Assembly (NCBI GenBank): GCA_008363385.1 | Contig: RHKY01000006.1 | Location: 1-64,000, forward strand | Source: Acidobacteriota bacterium | GTDB taxonomy: Bacteria; Acidobacteriota; Thermoanaerobaculia; UBA5066 | Length of the DNA stretch: 64,000 nt | Direction of reading: 5' to 3' | Position numbers and translations under genes: made by a program | Notes under the pieces: model-generated | Told to the model about the DNA's origin: nothing | Databases searched by the model: none | Seen by the model: the letters and a program-made list of their open reading frames with translations, nothing else | Shown here: in pieces, positions 40,607 through 49,205 of the stretch | How positions within the stretch are numbered: the stretch's first letter is position 1 | Layout: each line of letters opens with the position of its first letter

Positions 40607-41188
40607 TCAGCGCTTCACCCTCCACTGCCCGCCCTCGAGGACGAACGGGATCGCGACGGTGGTCGAGGTCGACTCGACGACGCCGGGCTGCTTCGAGACG
40701 GACTCGACGCTGACGACGTTGAGCGTCGCGAGGCTGTCGTTCTCGACGACGAGGACGCCGCCGGAGGCGACACCGGCCGCGAGCGCGGCCTTCTTCGGGA
40801 CCATCTTCCGGTAGAAGGCCGTGATTCCCTTCCGCTCGCTCTCGGGCTCTTCCTTCCACTTCGCCTGCGACTCCGCGCTGGCGAGATTCAGGAACGCCTC
40901 GGGCGAGCCGGAGTGGACCGCGTCGGCGTACTTCAGGGCGAGCTCGTAGATCGGGTGCTTCGGGATGTCGGCCCCGGTGATGCGGACCTCGTTGCCCCGA
41001 GCGCTGCCGAGCACCATCGGCCCCACCGAGCCGAGCCACTTGCCGCCGGCGAAGGTGAGCATCGCCGCGATCTCCCTGCCGCCGTCGTAGGGAGCTTCGA
41101 GGCTGGCCTGCTCCGGGTGGACGGTGAGGACGCCGCCCTTTCGGATTCCCTCGGCGAGGAGCTTCGGGTCGGGCGCGCGCTCTCTCAT
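40607..41188 (-). CDS. Protein with duplicated domain, 5' end uncertain or truncated
   Basis: The conserved frame runs from about 41338 to the stop at 40607. It contains two related halves, each with a [AG]xxSQA[KE]WK motif and a later GVLxV segment, suggesting an internal duplication of about 110 residues; it resembles DUF4878-like lumazine-type secreted folds. No start or signal peptide precedes the first half: the frame enters directly from the 3' end of the kinase gene, whose stop lies at 41353. The only standard start is the ATG at 41188, which drops the first part. It may therefore be a 5'-truncated relic, or be translated by coupling from the kinase gene. Function is unknown. Confidence 0.4.
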   Translation of the reverse strand: MRERAPDPKLLAEGIRKGGVLTVHPEQASLEAPYDGGREIAAMLTFAGGKWLGSVGPMVLGSARGNEVRITGADIPKHPIYELALKYADAVHSGSPEAFLNLASAESQAKWKEEPESERKGITAFYRKMVPKKAALAAGVASGGVLVVENDSLATLNVVSVESVSKQPGVVESTSTTVAIPFVLEGGQWRVKR

Positions 41189-41352
41189 CCTCGCGGCCTT
41201 CTCCTGGCGTTCCGCAGCCGAGAGCTTCTTCCACTCCGCCTGGGAATCGGCGTCGCGAAGGCGGTTCGCTTCGTCGATCTTCCCCGCGGCCAGGCTCCGG
41301 CTCGACGCCTCCTTCGAGCACAGCGAGAGCGTGGTGGGGCTCGCCCCGGTTG

Positions 41353-44031
41353 CTAACCGCCTCGCGCGAGCCGCTCGAAGCGGGGGTCGCCGCGGAGGGG
41401 GTCGAAGCCCGGGTCGATGCGGAGCCAGCCGGGGGTGAGGAAGTACGGCGACTCCAGGAGCAGCGTGAGGAGGTCGATCGCCCGGCCGTCGTTCCCGCAG
41501 AGGACGTGGATCCGGACGAGGAGGTGCTGGAGGAAGGACCCGTCCCGCGCGTCCTTCGAGACCGGAGTCCCCGCCGCCGCCCGCTCTCCCTCCCGGACGG
41601 CCTCCTCCTTCCTCCCGAGGTACGCGAGCGACAGCGCCATGTAGGCGCGCGCGTAGCCGTTCCCGGGGTCCTTCGCCAGCCTCGCCCCGTAGCTCTTCCG
41701 GGCCAACTCGGCGAGCTCCCGGACCCGGGCCGCGTCGTGCCGCCTCGACGCGGCCTGGAGGAGCGCGAAGGCCCACTCCCCCTCGTCGTCCCCGAACATG
41801 GCCGGCGTCAGGCGGAGCAGCACGTCCCGTTCCGGCTCGTCGAGGACCCACTCGAGGTCGAACACCTGCGCGACGTGCCGGACGAGGACGGGGAGGTCGA
41901 CGTCCTTGCGCGCCGCCGCGAGGACCCCCCGCGCGCCCGGCAGGTCCCCGTCCTGCAGGCAGGCCATCGCTTTGGCGTGGACCAGCCGGACGGCCTTCGG
42001 GGAGACCGCGAGGCCGCGGTCGCAGACGGCCCTCGCCTCCTCGGCCCGGTGGAACCTGAGGAGTTCCCACGCGAGCTCGGCCCGGCTCCCGTCCTCGGGA
42101 CGTCGGGGGTCCCGCCGGTCGATCTCCCTGAGCAGCTCCAGCCTGCCGGCCGGGTCCCGTTTTCCGACGAACAGCGACTTCCACCTGAGGAGGTCGGCGT
42201 CCTCCGGGTTCTTCTCCAGGGCCCGGGCGAGGACCTCCTCCGCCGCCGGCTCGTCCCGAAGGACGTCGTGGCGATACGCCACGAGGGCCACGGAGGCCCT
42301 CGCCAGGGACGGGGCGAGCGCGACGGCGCGCTCCGCCGCCTTGCGGGCCGCGTCGGCTTCCGCCTGAGAACGCTCGACGTCGAAGAAGAGGTTGTGGCGG
42401 AGCGAGATCTCCGCCCACGCGAGGGCGAAGCCGGGGTCCAGCGCCACCGCCTTCTCGTACTCCGAGAGGCTCGCCCTGGAGACGCCCCCCTCCTCGTCGA
42501 TCGCCTTCCCCCGGACGTACGCCGCCCACGCCTCCGGGTCGGACGTGGGACGGGCCGCGAGGCCGTCGCGCTCCCTGCCGGAGAGGACCACGTCGAGGGA
42601 CCGGGCGACCTTCGTCGCGATCTCCCCCTGGACGCGGAAGACGTCCGCGAGGTCGCCCTCGAACGACTCCTGCCAGCGGGTCGTCGGCGCACCTCCCTGC
42701 CCGAGGTCCACCAGCTCCGGCGTCACCCGGACCCGGCTCCTGCCCCCCGACTTCTGCCACTGGACCTTCGCGACGAGGAGGAAGGAGACGCCCAGCTCGC
42801 TGGCCACCTGCTCCACGGGCTTCGTCGTCGCCCTGTACTGGTTCGAGCTCGGGCTGGCGATGACCAGGAGGCCCGGGAGCGCCGACAGCTTGCTCCTCAC
42901 CTCCATCGCCATCCCGTCGGTGAACGCGGCGTCGTCGGCCGTGCCCAGGTTCTCGAACGGGAGGACGGCGATGCGCTTCGGGCCGGCCGGCCCCGCCCCT
43001 GACGGCGTCGGCTCCCGCCCCGTTCCCCCGCGCCGCGCGACCCAGAGGCCGCCGATCGTCAGGGCGGCGAGGGCGACGAGGGTGCTGCCGAGAACGCCCC
43101 GGGGGAGGCGACGCCGGGACGGGTGGACCGGCCGGCCGGACGACGTCCCGGTCGCGTCCGCGGCGGTCGAGTCGCGCTGGAGCCGCTGCAGGTCCGCCCT
43201 GATCTCGGCGGCGTGCTGGTACCGGAGGTCCCGCTCCTTCTCCAGCGCCTTCAGGATCGCCCGCTCGAGGTCCGCCGGGATCGCGGGGTCGAGGGCCGTC
43301 GGCGGCGTCGGCTGCTGATTCAGGATCCCGTCGAAGATCTCGGCCTGCGTCCTCCCCGTGAAGGGCAGCCTTCCCGTCGCCATCTCGTAGAGGACCACGC
43401 CCAGCGAGAAGATGTCCGTCCGCCCGTCCACCACCTCGCCCCGTGCCTGCTCCGGCGACATGTGCGTCACCGTCCCCACGGTCGCCCCCGGGCTCGTCAG
43501 TCGCTCCTCGGCGACGACGGTCGCCTCGACGGTCTCGTCGGGCGCAGCGGCGCTCGCCCCCGACTTCGCCAGGCCGAAGTCGAGGAGCTTGGCGTCCCCC
43601 CGCTCGGTGACGAAGACGTTGGACGGCTTGAGGTCCCGGTGGACGATCCCCGCCCGGTGGGCGGCCTCGAGCGCGTCGGCGATCTGTACGCCGAGCGCGA
43701 GGACCCGCTCGACGGGCAGCCCCTTCGGCCCGATCTCCTCCCGGAGCGTCCGCCCCTTCATCCGCTCCATGACGAGGAACGGCCGCCCATCGTGCTCGCC
43801 GACGTCGAAGACCGAGCAGATGTGAGGGTGGTTGAGCGCGGAGGCCGCCTTCGCCTCCCGCCGGAACCGCTCGAGCGTGGCCGCAGAGGCGCTCCCCTCG
43901 ACCAGCAGCTTGACGGCCACCTCGCGGTCCAGCCGCGTGTCCCGCGCCCGCCACACCTCGCCCATCCCTCCCGCCCCCAGGGGGTCGAGGACCTCGTACG
44001 GTCCGAGGCGCGTGCCGGCCGCGAGCGCCAC
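41353..44031 (-). CDS. Serine/threonine protein kinase with TolB-like and TPR regions
   Basis: This 892-residue membrane protein has a Pkn2-type kinase at about 10-275 (LGAGGMGEVWRARDTRLDREVAVKLL with the ATP-site Lys, IVHRDLKPSNV with the catalytic Asp, LLDFGLAKSG and GTVTHMSPEQARGE). One transmembrane helix lies at about 313-335. A TolB-like/adenylate-cyclase-associated region (about 350-500, RIAVLPFENLGTADDAAFTDGM and AYVRGKAIDE) is followed by many TPRs to the C-terminus, ending in DPLRGDPRFERL. It would sense a signal outside or by protein contacts and phosphorylate targets in the cytoplasm. It lies alone between an uncertain fragment and a nuclease relic. Confidence 0.92.
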   Translation of the reverse strand: MALAAGTRLGPYEVLDPLGAGGMGEVWRARDTRLDREVAVKLLVEGSASAATLERFRREAKAASALNHPHICSVFDVGEHDGRPFLVMERMKGRTLREEIGPKGLPVERVLALGVQIADALEAAHRAGIVHRDLKPSNVFVTERGDAKLLDFGLAKSGASAAAPDETVEATVVAEERLTSPGATVGTVTHMSPEQARGEVVDGRTDIFSLGVVLYEMATGRLPFTGRTQAEIFDGILNQQPTPPTALDPAIPADLERAILKALEKERDLRYQHAAEIRADLQRLQRDSTAADATGTSSGRPVHPSRRRLPRGVLGSTLVALAALTIGGLWVARRGGTGREPTPSGAGPAGPKRIAVLPFENLGTADDAAFTDGMAMEVRSKLSALPGLLVIASPSSNQYRATTKPVEQVASELGVSFLLVAKVQWQKSGGRSRVRVTPELVDLGQGGAPTTRWQESFEGDLADVFRVQGEIATKVARSLDVVLSGRERDGLAARPTSDPEAWAAYVRGKAIDEEGGVSRASLSEYEKAVALDPGFALAWAEISLRHNLFFDVERSQAEADAARKAAERAVALAPSLARASVALVAYRHDVLRDEPAAEEVLARALEKNPEDADLLRWKSLFVGKRDPAGRLELLREIDRRDPRRPEDGSRAELAWELLRFHRAEEARAVCDRGLAVSPKAVRLVHAKAMACLQDGDLPGARGVLAAARKDVDLPVLVRHVAQVFDLEWVLDEPERDVLLRLTPAMFGDDEGEWAFALLQAASRRHDAARVRELAELARKSYGARLAKDPGNGYARAYMALSLAYLGRKEEAVREGERAAAGTPVSKDARDGSFLQHLLVRIHVLCGNDGRAIDLLTLLLESPYFLTPGWLRIDPGFDPLRGDPRFERLARGG

Positions 44032-44119
44032 CAGTCCTCCGCTGGTTCCCTGCGCGGAGTATCTCAGGTGCCAGGACCCGGGACGCGGCTCCCTGCCGAG
44101 CGCGACCTCGGCGCTCGCG

Positions 44120-44475
44120 ATGGGCGACTTCTACTCGAGGATGGAGGAGGACCCGGTCGACGCGCTCCGCGCCGCCGGCTGGGTCGACGTCCTCGGCACG
44201 GCCTCGCCGAACGACCGCTCGTACGTCTACGGCGGCCAGTCGGACCGCGTCGACCATGCCTTCGCGAACCCGGCGATGGCCGCGTACGTCACCGGGGCGA
44301 CGGTCTGGCACGTCAACGCCGACGAGTCGAGGCGGATGGACTACAACCTGGAGTACCGTCCCGCCGTCGACGCGTACGACGCCCCGGCCCGTACCGTTCC
44401 TCCGACCACGACCCGGTGCTCGTCGGCGTCTCGGGCGCGGTGCCCGTCGAGCTGACCTCCTTCACCGCCGAGTAG
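44120..44475 (+). pseudogene. Extracellular nuclease relic (C-terminal part, frameshifted)
   Basis: The plus strand encodes MGDFYSRMEEDPVDALRAAG, WVDVLGTASPNDRSYVYGGQSDRVDHAFANPAM and later YRSSDHDPVLVGVSGAVP in a shifted frame, with the stop at 44475. The pattern is the catalytic end of endonuclease/exonuclease/phosphatase-family extracellular nucleases (GDFN, RLDHAFA, SDHDPV). The shift near 44388 fits a one-base deletion: the expected DPYRSSDHDP is restored if one base is added. The N-terminal part of the nuclease is missing. It sits between a kinase and a sigma-factor gene. Confidence 0.55.
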
Positions 44476-44515
44476 CCGCAAGCGGGTCGGGTGCTGACCT
44501 CGCGACGACGAAGGC

Positions 44516-45106
44516 CTAGGCTTCCACGCGCGGCTCCCGCTCCCCGGACAGCTCGGCGAGGAGCCAGGCACGGGCGAGCCTCCAGTCGCGCTTGACGGTG
44601 TCCACCGACACGCCCAGAACCTCCGCCGTCTCCTCGATGCTCAGCCCGCCGAAGTAGCGAAGCTCGACCACGCGCCCCTTGCGGGGGTCGATCCTCTCGA
44701 GCGCGTCGAGCGCCTCGTGCAGCGCGAGGATCTCGACGCCGCGCGCCCGGGCGGTCCGCAGCGCGTCGTCGAGCGCCACGGAGAGCGCGTGCCCGCCGCG
44801 CTTGGCGGACCCGCGCCGTCTCGCGTGGTCGACCAGGATGCGCCGCATGACCTGGGAGCAGAGCGCCAGGAAGTGGGCGCGGTCCTGGCAGCGGATCCCT
44901 CCGGCGCGCACCAGCTTCAGATACGCCTCGTTCGCCAGGGCGCCGGACTCGAGGCTCACCCCCGGTCGCCACCGAGCGAGGTGGAGATGCGCGATGCGCC
45001 TCAGCTTCGGGTAGACCAGGTCCACAAGCCGGTCCAGGGCGCGCGCGTCGCCACGGCTCCAGGCGTCCAGGAGCCCCGTGATGTCCTGCGGGTCCGCGCT
45101 CCTCAC
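44516..45106 (-). CDS. ECF sigma factor, TIGR02999 type
   Basis: This protein of about 196 residues starts at GTG 45106 (VRSADPQDITGLLDAWSRGD). Region 2 contains LYPKLRRIAHLHLARWRPG-like sequence and LVNEAYLKLV, and region 4 has LERIDPRKGRVVELRYFGGLSIEETAEVLGVSVDTVKRDWRLARAWLLAEL. The VxLRYFGGLSIEETAxxLGVSxxTVKRDW pattern is that of the acidobacterial TIGR02999 ECF group, often linked to serine/threonine kinases with TPRs. It is divergent from the TonB-type receptor gene at 45226 and may direct its expression. A longer ATG frame to 45292 crosses the divergent promoter region and is unlikely. Confidence 0.85.
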   Translation of the reverse strand: MRSADPQDITGLLDAWSRGDARALDRLVDLVYPKLRRIAHLHLARWRPGVSLESGALANEAYLKLVRAGGIRCQDRAHFLALCSQVMRRILVDHARRRGSAKRGGHALSVALDDALRTARARGVEILALHEALDALERIDPRKGRVVELRYFGGLSIEETAEVLGVSVDTVKRDWRLARAWLLAELSGEREPRVEA

Positions 45107-45225
45107 GTCCGGCGAAGCATATCGAGGGGCCGGATCGCCCGGAGGTCTGGGGACTAGAATCGGCGAAGCGATGGGATTCTGAGGGGGCGCGCGAAGGGCG
45201 CGGATCTGCGCGGGAAGGAGGGGCG

Positions 45226-48030
45226 ATGGCCCGTTTCCGCAAGGCAGTCCTCTCCGCTTTTCTCGTGATGCTCGCGGTGCTGACTCCGGCACCGCTCGCC
45301 GCGCAGTCGACCGGCACGACCACGGGCGACCTGAAGGGGCGTGTGACGGACGAGAAGGGCATCGCCCTCCCCCGCGCCCGGTTGACCGCGATCCACCGCG
45401 ACACCCGGGCTTCGCGCTCCGCCGTCTCCGACTCCTCCGGCGCGTACGAGCTGCCGCTGCTCCCCCCGGGGCTCTACCGCGTCCGCGTCGAGCCGCCGGA
45501 CTCCGTTCCCGCGGTCGTCGACCCGGTCCGCGTGACGATCGGCACGACCACGACGCTCGACGTCGTCGTCCGCCCGCCGATCATGGCCGAGGCCGAGGTC
45601 GTCGTCGGGGCCGAGCCGCCGCTGATCGACCCCCAGAAGACCGACGTGGCCACGGCCGTCGACACGGACAAGATCCGGTACCTCCCCAGCCTCCAGCGGA
45701 ACTACCTCTCGTTCTCGCTCCTGACCCCGAGGGTCTCCGAGGACCGCGGGCCGCAGTCCGGCGCCGCCGCGAGCTCGGGCCTCTCCATCAACGGCTCGAG
45801 CCCCCGCTACAACTACCTCGCGGTCGACGGCTTCGACAACAACGACGTCGGGAGCGGCGGCGTCCGCGCCCAGTTCTCCCAGGAGGCCGTCCAGGAGTAC
45901 GAGGTCATCACCAACCCTTACGCGGCCGAGTACGGACGCCTCGCCGGCGGCGTCGTCAACATCGTCACCCGCGCCGGGACGAACGACTTCAAGGCCGGGA
46001 TCTTCGGCTTCTACCGGAGCGACGCCCTCTCGCGCCCCGACCCGCTCACGGGCGAGAGCGTCCCGCTCGAGGACCTGCGGTTCGGCGCCTCCGTCGGCGG
46101 TCCGCTGGCCAGGGACAGGACCTTCTTCTTCGCCGCCTACGAGCGCGTCCAGACGGACACGGCCAACCCGGTCGCGATCTCCGACGCGGACGTGGCGCTG
46201 ATCCGCTCCAGGGGCTTCGAGATCGAGAACGGCAACGTCCCCTACCGGGTGCGGGGCGACTCGCTCGTCGTCAAGCTCGACCACGCGTTCGACCAGAGCA
46301 ACGCCGTCGTGGCCCGCGGCAACTGGTCCGAGGGGCTGGACGAGAACCAGCTGCGGTGGGGCGGGCTCATCGCGCGCAGCGGGGGCGGCGCCCGGGAGAC
46401 CCGCGACGTGGCCGGGGCGCTCGGGTACACGGCGATCCTCGGCTCCCGCGCCTACAACGAGCTGCGCGCGCTCTACAGCTACAACGACTACACCGTGAAC
46501 CCGCTGGACCCCGGGCGGGGCGTCGGGGTCACGATCCCGGGCGTCGCCACCTTCGGCACCCAGCGCCTGATCCCGCAGCCCAGGACGAGCAACGTCCTTC
46601 AACTCTTCGACTCCTTCTCCTACCAGCCCGGGAGCGGCGCTCTCGAGCTGAAGGCAGGGGCGGACTACTACCGGGTCAGCGGGCGGGCCGAGGTCCCGGT
46701 GGGCTTCGCCGGCTACTACCGCTTCTCCGCCCTCCCTCCGAGCGCGGCCTTCCCGCAGGGACTGACCGTGCGAGAGGCCTTCGCCGCCGGGGTCCCCGCG
46801 TTGTTCGTCCAGGCCTTCGGCGACCCGAGCTGGTCGGGCAGCGCCAGCCACTTCGGAGCCTTCGCCCAGGCGGAGATCCGCCCCGCCCGGCAGCTCCTCC
46901 TCCGCCTGGGCGCCCGCTACGACGTCGAGACGCCGGTCGAGCCGTACTCCAGCTCCAGCAACTGGTCTCCGAGGGCCTCGTTCTCGTGGGCGCCCACGGA
47001 CACCTTCCGCGTCACGGGCGGCTACGGGCGCTTCACCGGCATGACCGCGCTCGGCCCGCAGTGGGCCGTCGGCAACCTCGACGGGGTCAAGGTGCGGACG
47101 CTCGTCTGGACGATCCAGGGCGGGCCCTCGCCCGCCGTCCCGTGGAACCTCCTCCCGGATCGCCGCTTCCCCGACGAGGCCTCGGCCGGAGCTTCGGTCG
47201 TCCCCCCCTTGATCCTCCGGGCCGGCGAGTTCCAGAGCGCCTCCACCGACATGGCCAACCTGAGCTTCGAGCTCGAGATCGAAAGGGCCCTCGTCGCCCG
47301 CGTCGACGGCGTCTGGGCCCGGGGACGGCACGTCTTCACCGCGCGGGACGTCAATCCCATCACGAACCCCGACGGCCCCCCCGGGCAGCAACGCCCCGAC
47401 CCGCGCTACTCGAGCATCCAGCTCTTCGAGTCGGTCGGCAACTCCTGGTACGAGGCCCTCAGCGTGGGAGCGATGAGCCGTCCCGGCGGGCCGTTCGCGT
47501 TCAGCGCCTTCTACACGTACGCCGACGCCGAGGACGACTACCTCGACTACCTTCCGGAATTCCAGCCGCAGGACCCGCTGGACCTGGCCGCCGAGCGGGG
47601 CCCGTCGTCGCAGTCGCCGAAGCACAAGGTCACCCTCACGGGCATCTGGTCGTCCGTGGGCCGGACGGCGGCGTGGTGGGTGCGCGACTGGGCCGTCGGC
47701 CTGAGCTTCGACCTGAAGGCCGGGCTCCCGTACACCGTCTACGCCGGCTACGACCGGAACCGCAACGGCGACCCGGCCTCGGACCGGCCCCCGGGCGTCG
47801 GGCGGAACTCGGAGACCCTTCCGACACAGCTCACCCTCGACCTGAGGGTCGCGCGCACCGTCCGCCTCGGGGGCACGCTGACCGCCGAGCTCGTCGTCGT
47901 CTGCACGAACCTGACGGACCACAGGAACGTGCGGGAGGTCCAGAGCGTCCAGAACCTGCCGAGCTTCGGGCAGCCGACGCTCTACGGCCCGGGCCGGCTC
48001 TTCCAGGTCGGCGCGCGGCTCGACTTCTAG
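45226..48030 (+). CDS. TonB-dependent receptor with carboxypeptidase-regulatory N-domain
   Basis: This 934-residue outer-membrane protein has a signal peptide (MARFRKAVLSAFLVM..., cleaved near LAAQS). A carboxypeptidase-regulatory domain lies at about 35-110 (LKGRVTDEKGIALPRARLTA, YELPLLPPGLYRVRVEPP). The plug region follows (DTDKIRYLPSLQRNYLSFSLLTPRV, LSINGSSPRYNYLAVDGFDNND, QEAVQEYEVITNPYAAEYGRLAGGVVNIVTR), then a 22-strand barrel ending in FQVGARLDF, with a C-terminal aromatic. Acidobacteria encode many such 'Oar-like' receptors for large substrates. The divergent ECF sigma factor may control it. No TonB box is obvious. Confidence 0.88.
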   Translation: MARFRKAVLSAFLVMLAVLTPAPLAAQSTGTTTGDLKGRVTDEKGIALPRARLTAIHRDTRASRSAVSDSSGAYELPLLPPGLYRVRVEPPDSVPAVVDPVRVTIGTTTTLDVVVRPPIMAEAEVVVGAEPPLIDPQKTDVATAVDTDKIRYLPSLQRNYLSFSLLTPRVSEDRGPQSGAAASSGLSINGSSPRYNYLAVDGFDNNDVGSGGVRAQFSQEAVQEYEVITNPYAAEYGRLAGGVVNIVTRAGTNDFKAGIFGFYRSDALSRPDPLTGESVPLEDLRFGASVGGPLARDRTFFFAAYERVQTDTANPVAISDADVALIRSRGFEIENGNVPYRVRGDSLVVKLDHAFDQSNAVVARGNWSEGLDENQLRWGGLIARSGGGARETRDVAGALGYTAILGSRAYNELRALYSYNDYTVNPLDPGRGVGVTIPGVATFGTQRLIPQPRTSNVLQLFDSFSYQPGSGALELKAGADYYRVSGRAEVPVGFAGYYRFSALPPSAAFPQGLTVREAFAAGVPALFVQAFGDPSWSGSASHFGAFAQAEIRPARQLLLRLGARYDVETPVEPYSSSSNWSPRASFSWAPTDTFRVTGGYGRFTGMTALGPQWAVGNLDGVKVRTLVWTIQGGPSPAVPWNLLPDRRFPDEASAGASVVPPLILRAGEFQSASTDMANLSFELEIERALVARVDGVWARGRHVFTARDVNPITNPDGPPGQQRPDPRYSSIQLFESVGNSWYEALSVGAMSRPGGPFAFSAFYTYADAEDDYLDYLPEFQPQDPLDLAAERGPSSQSPKHKVTLTGIWSSVGRTAAWWVRDWAVGLSFDLKAGLPYTVYAGYDRNRNGDPASDRPPGVGRNSETLPTQLTLDLRVARTVRLGGTLTAELVVVCTNLTDHRNVREVQSVQNLPSFGQPTLYGPGRLFQVGARLDF

Positions 48031-48039
48031 CCGGACGTC

Positions 48040-48066
48040 CCCGGGCCGCGCCTTCAGGCGCCCGGG
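48040..48066. terminator. Possible hairpin after the receptor gene
   Basis: CCCGGG (48040-48045) pairs with CCCGGG (48061-48066), and inside it CGCC (48049-48052) pairs with GGCG (48057-48060) around TTCA, with a three-base bulge. It begins 9 bp after the stop codon at 48030. No T-run is present. Confidence 0.35.
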
Positions 48067-48183
48067 ACCGAGACGCGGACGACCGCGAGCCACACGGGCC
48101 AAGCGGACCCCGTTAACCGTTCGGCCTCCCGTTTGCGGGATACAGGTCAGGGAGAGCGCGAAGCCCTCCGCCAGGAGGTCGTC

Positions 48184-49107
48184 ATGAAATACGCCGTGTA
48201 CCTTCTCACCATCGCAGCCCTCGTCGGCGGCCTCGGCCGGACGGGCCTCGCCGCGGCCGACGCGCCGAAAGGCGAATCCGGTCTCGCGTGGGAGGACTGC
48301 GAGGTCTGCATCGTCGGGACCCCCGTCGTGCGGTGGAACGGCAACTCAGGGTCGATCCACGTGGACCGCGTCGAGAACAGGTCCCACACCTCGTACAAGA
48401 GCAGGAACCTGGGCCTCCAGGTGCAGCTCCAGTTGACGTATCCGGACGTGTGGAGGGATTTCGGGGTCGGCCAGTACGAGGTCTCCGAGGTCGTGCCGCT
48501 CGGTCCGCTCCCGATCGGCAGCTCGCGCGACAACATCGATTCCGGCCGGATCGCCTTCGACGGGAGCGAGGTGCCGCCGGGTGAGTACTTCCTGCTCGTC
48601 ATGATCGTCGACGACTTCCCAGGCTGGCCCCACTTCGACGACTTCGTGGTGATGAACGAGAAGGCCGTGTGCGACGGCATGAGCTGCAGGATCGGCCGGC
48701 CGTGCTCGGCCACAGGCGTCGCCGGTGACTGGGGCTACACGAAGACGGGAACGCTCTTCCTTCCGACGGGCGCGACCCCCTTCGCGACGCTCGGCATCCT
48801 CAGCCTGGACGAGTCCGGCAACCTCACCGGCGTGAACACCGGAAGCGTCGGCGGCAACGTCAGCGCGGACGTCCTCACGGGGACGTTCCAGGTGAATCCC
48901 GACTGCACCGGCACGGCCACCGTGGAGGTCCACGCCCCGTCCGGGGCGCTGCTCCGGACGATCGGAATGAGCCTCGTCGTCGACGAGGACGCGTCCCACC
49001 TGCGCGGAATCGTGACGTCGCTCGTCCTCCCGAGCGGCGTCAGCCTGCCGTCGGTCATCACCGCGGACGCCAGGAGGGTGCCCGGAAAGCCCGACACCTC
49101 CAGGTAG
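48184..49107 (+). CDS. Secreted protein with a GTF-VNPDCTGT-type module
   Basis: This 307-residue protein starts at ATG 48184 behind CAGGAGGTCGTC. A signal peptide ends near AAADA. The N-terminal half (about 30-170) is a beta domain with EDCEVCIVGTPVVRWNG, RIAFDGSEVPPGEYFLLVMIVDDFP and two conserved cysteines; the C-terminal half (about 180-300) has ATLGILSLDESGNLTGVNTGSVGGN, LTGTFQVNPDCTGTATVEVH and LRGIVTSL. This second half is the same fold-type as the protein at 60287-60790. I recognise no enzyme function. Secretion and an envelope or extracellular binding role are plausible. Confidence 0.7.
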   Translation: MKYAVYLLTIAALVGGLGRTGLAAADAPKGESGLAWEDCEVCIVGTPVVRWNGNSGSIHVDRVENRSHTSYKSRNLGLQVQLQLTYPDVWRDFGVGQYEVSEVVPLGPLPIGSSRDNIDSGRIAFDGSEVPPGEYFLLVMIVDDFPGWPHFDDFVVMNEKAVCDGMSCRIGRPCSATGVAGDWGYTKTGTLFLPTGATPFATLGILSLDESGNLTGVNTGSVGGNVSADVLTGTFQVNPDCTGTATVEVHAPSGALLRTIGMSLVVDEDASHLRGIVTSLVLPSGVSLPSVITADARRVPGKPDTSR

Positions 49108-49205
49108 GCGACCCCATCCGGGGACCGGGGGCGGAAGCGATCGAGGGGCTTCCGCCCCTCGCCGTCGAAAGTCGGATGAGAAAATGGTCGGAACGGATGC
49201 CGGCC

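Noticed and set aside
40607-44311. 1234-residue open frame
   Set aside because: The part upstream of about 41340 is the kinase gene read in another frame; only the last 240 residues have content.
45154-48102. 982-residue minus-strand open frame opposite the receptor gene
   Set aside because: Its composition is Arg/Gly/Val-rich antisense of a clear TonB-type receptor; no domain is seen.
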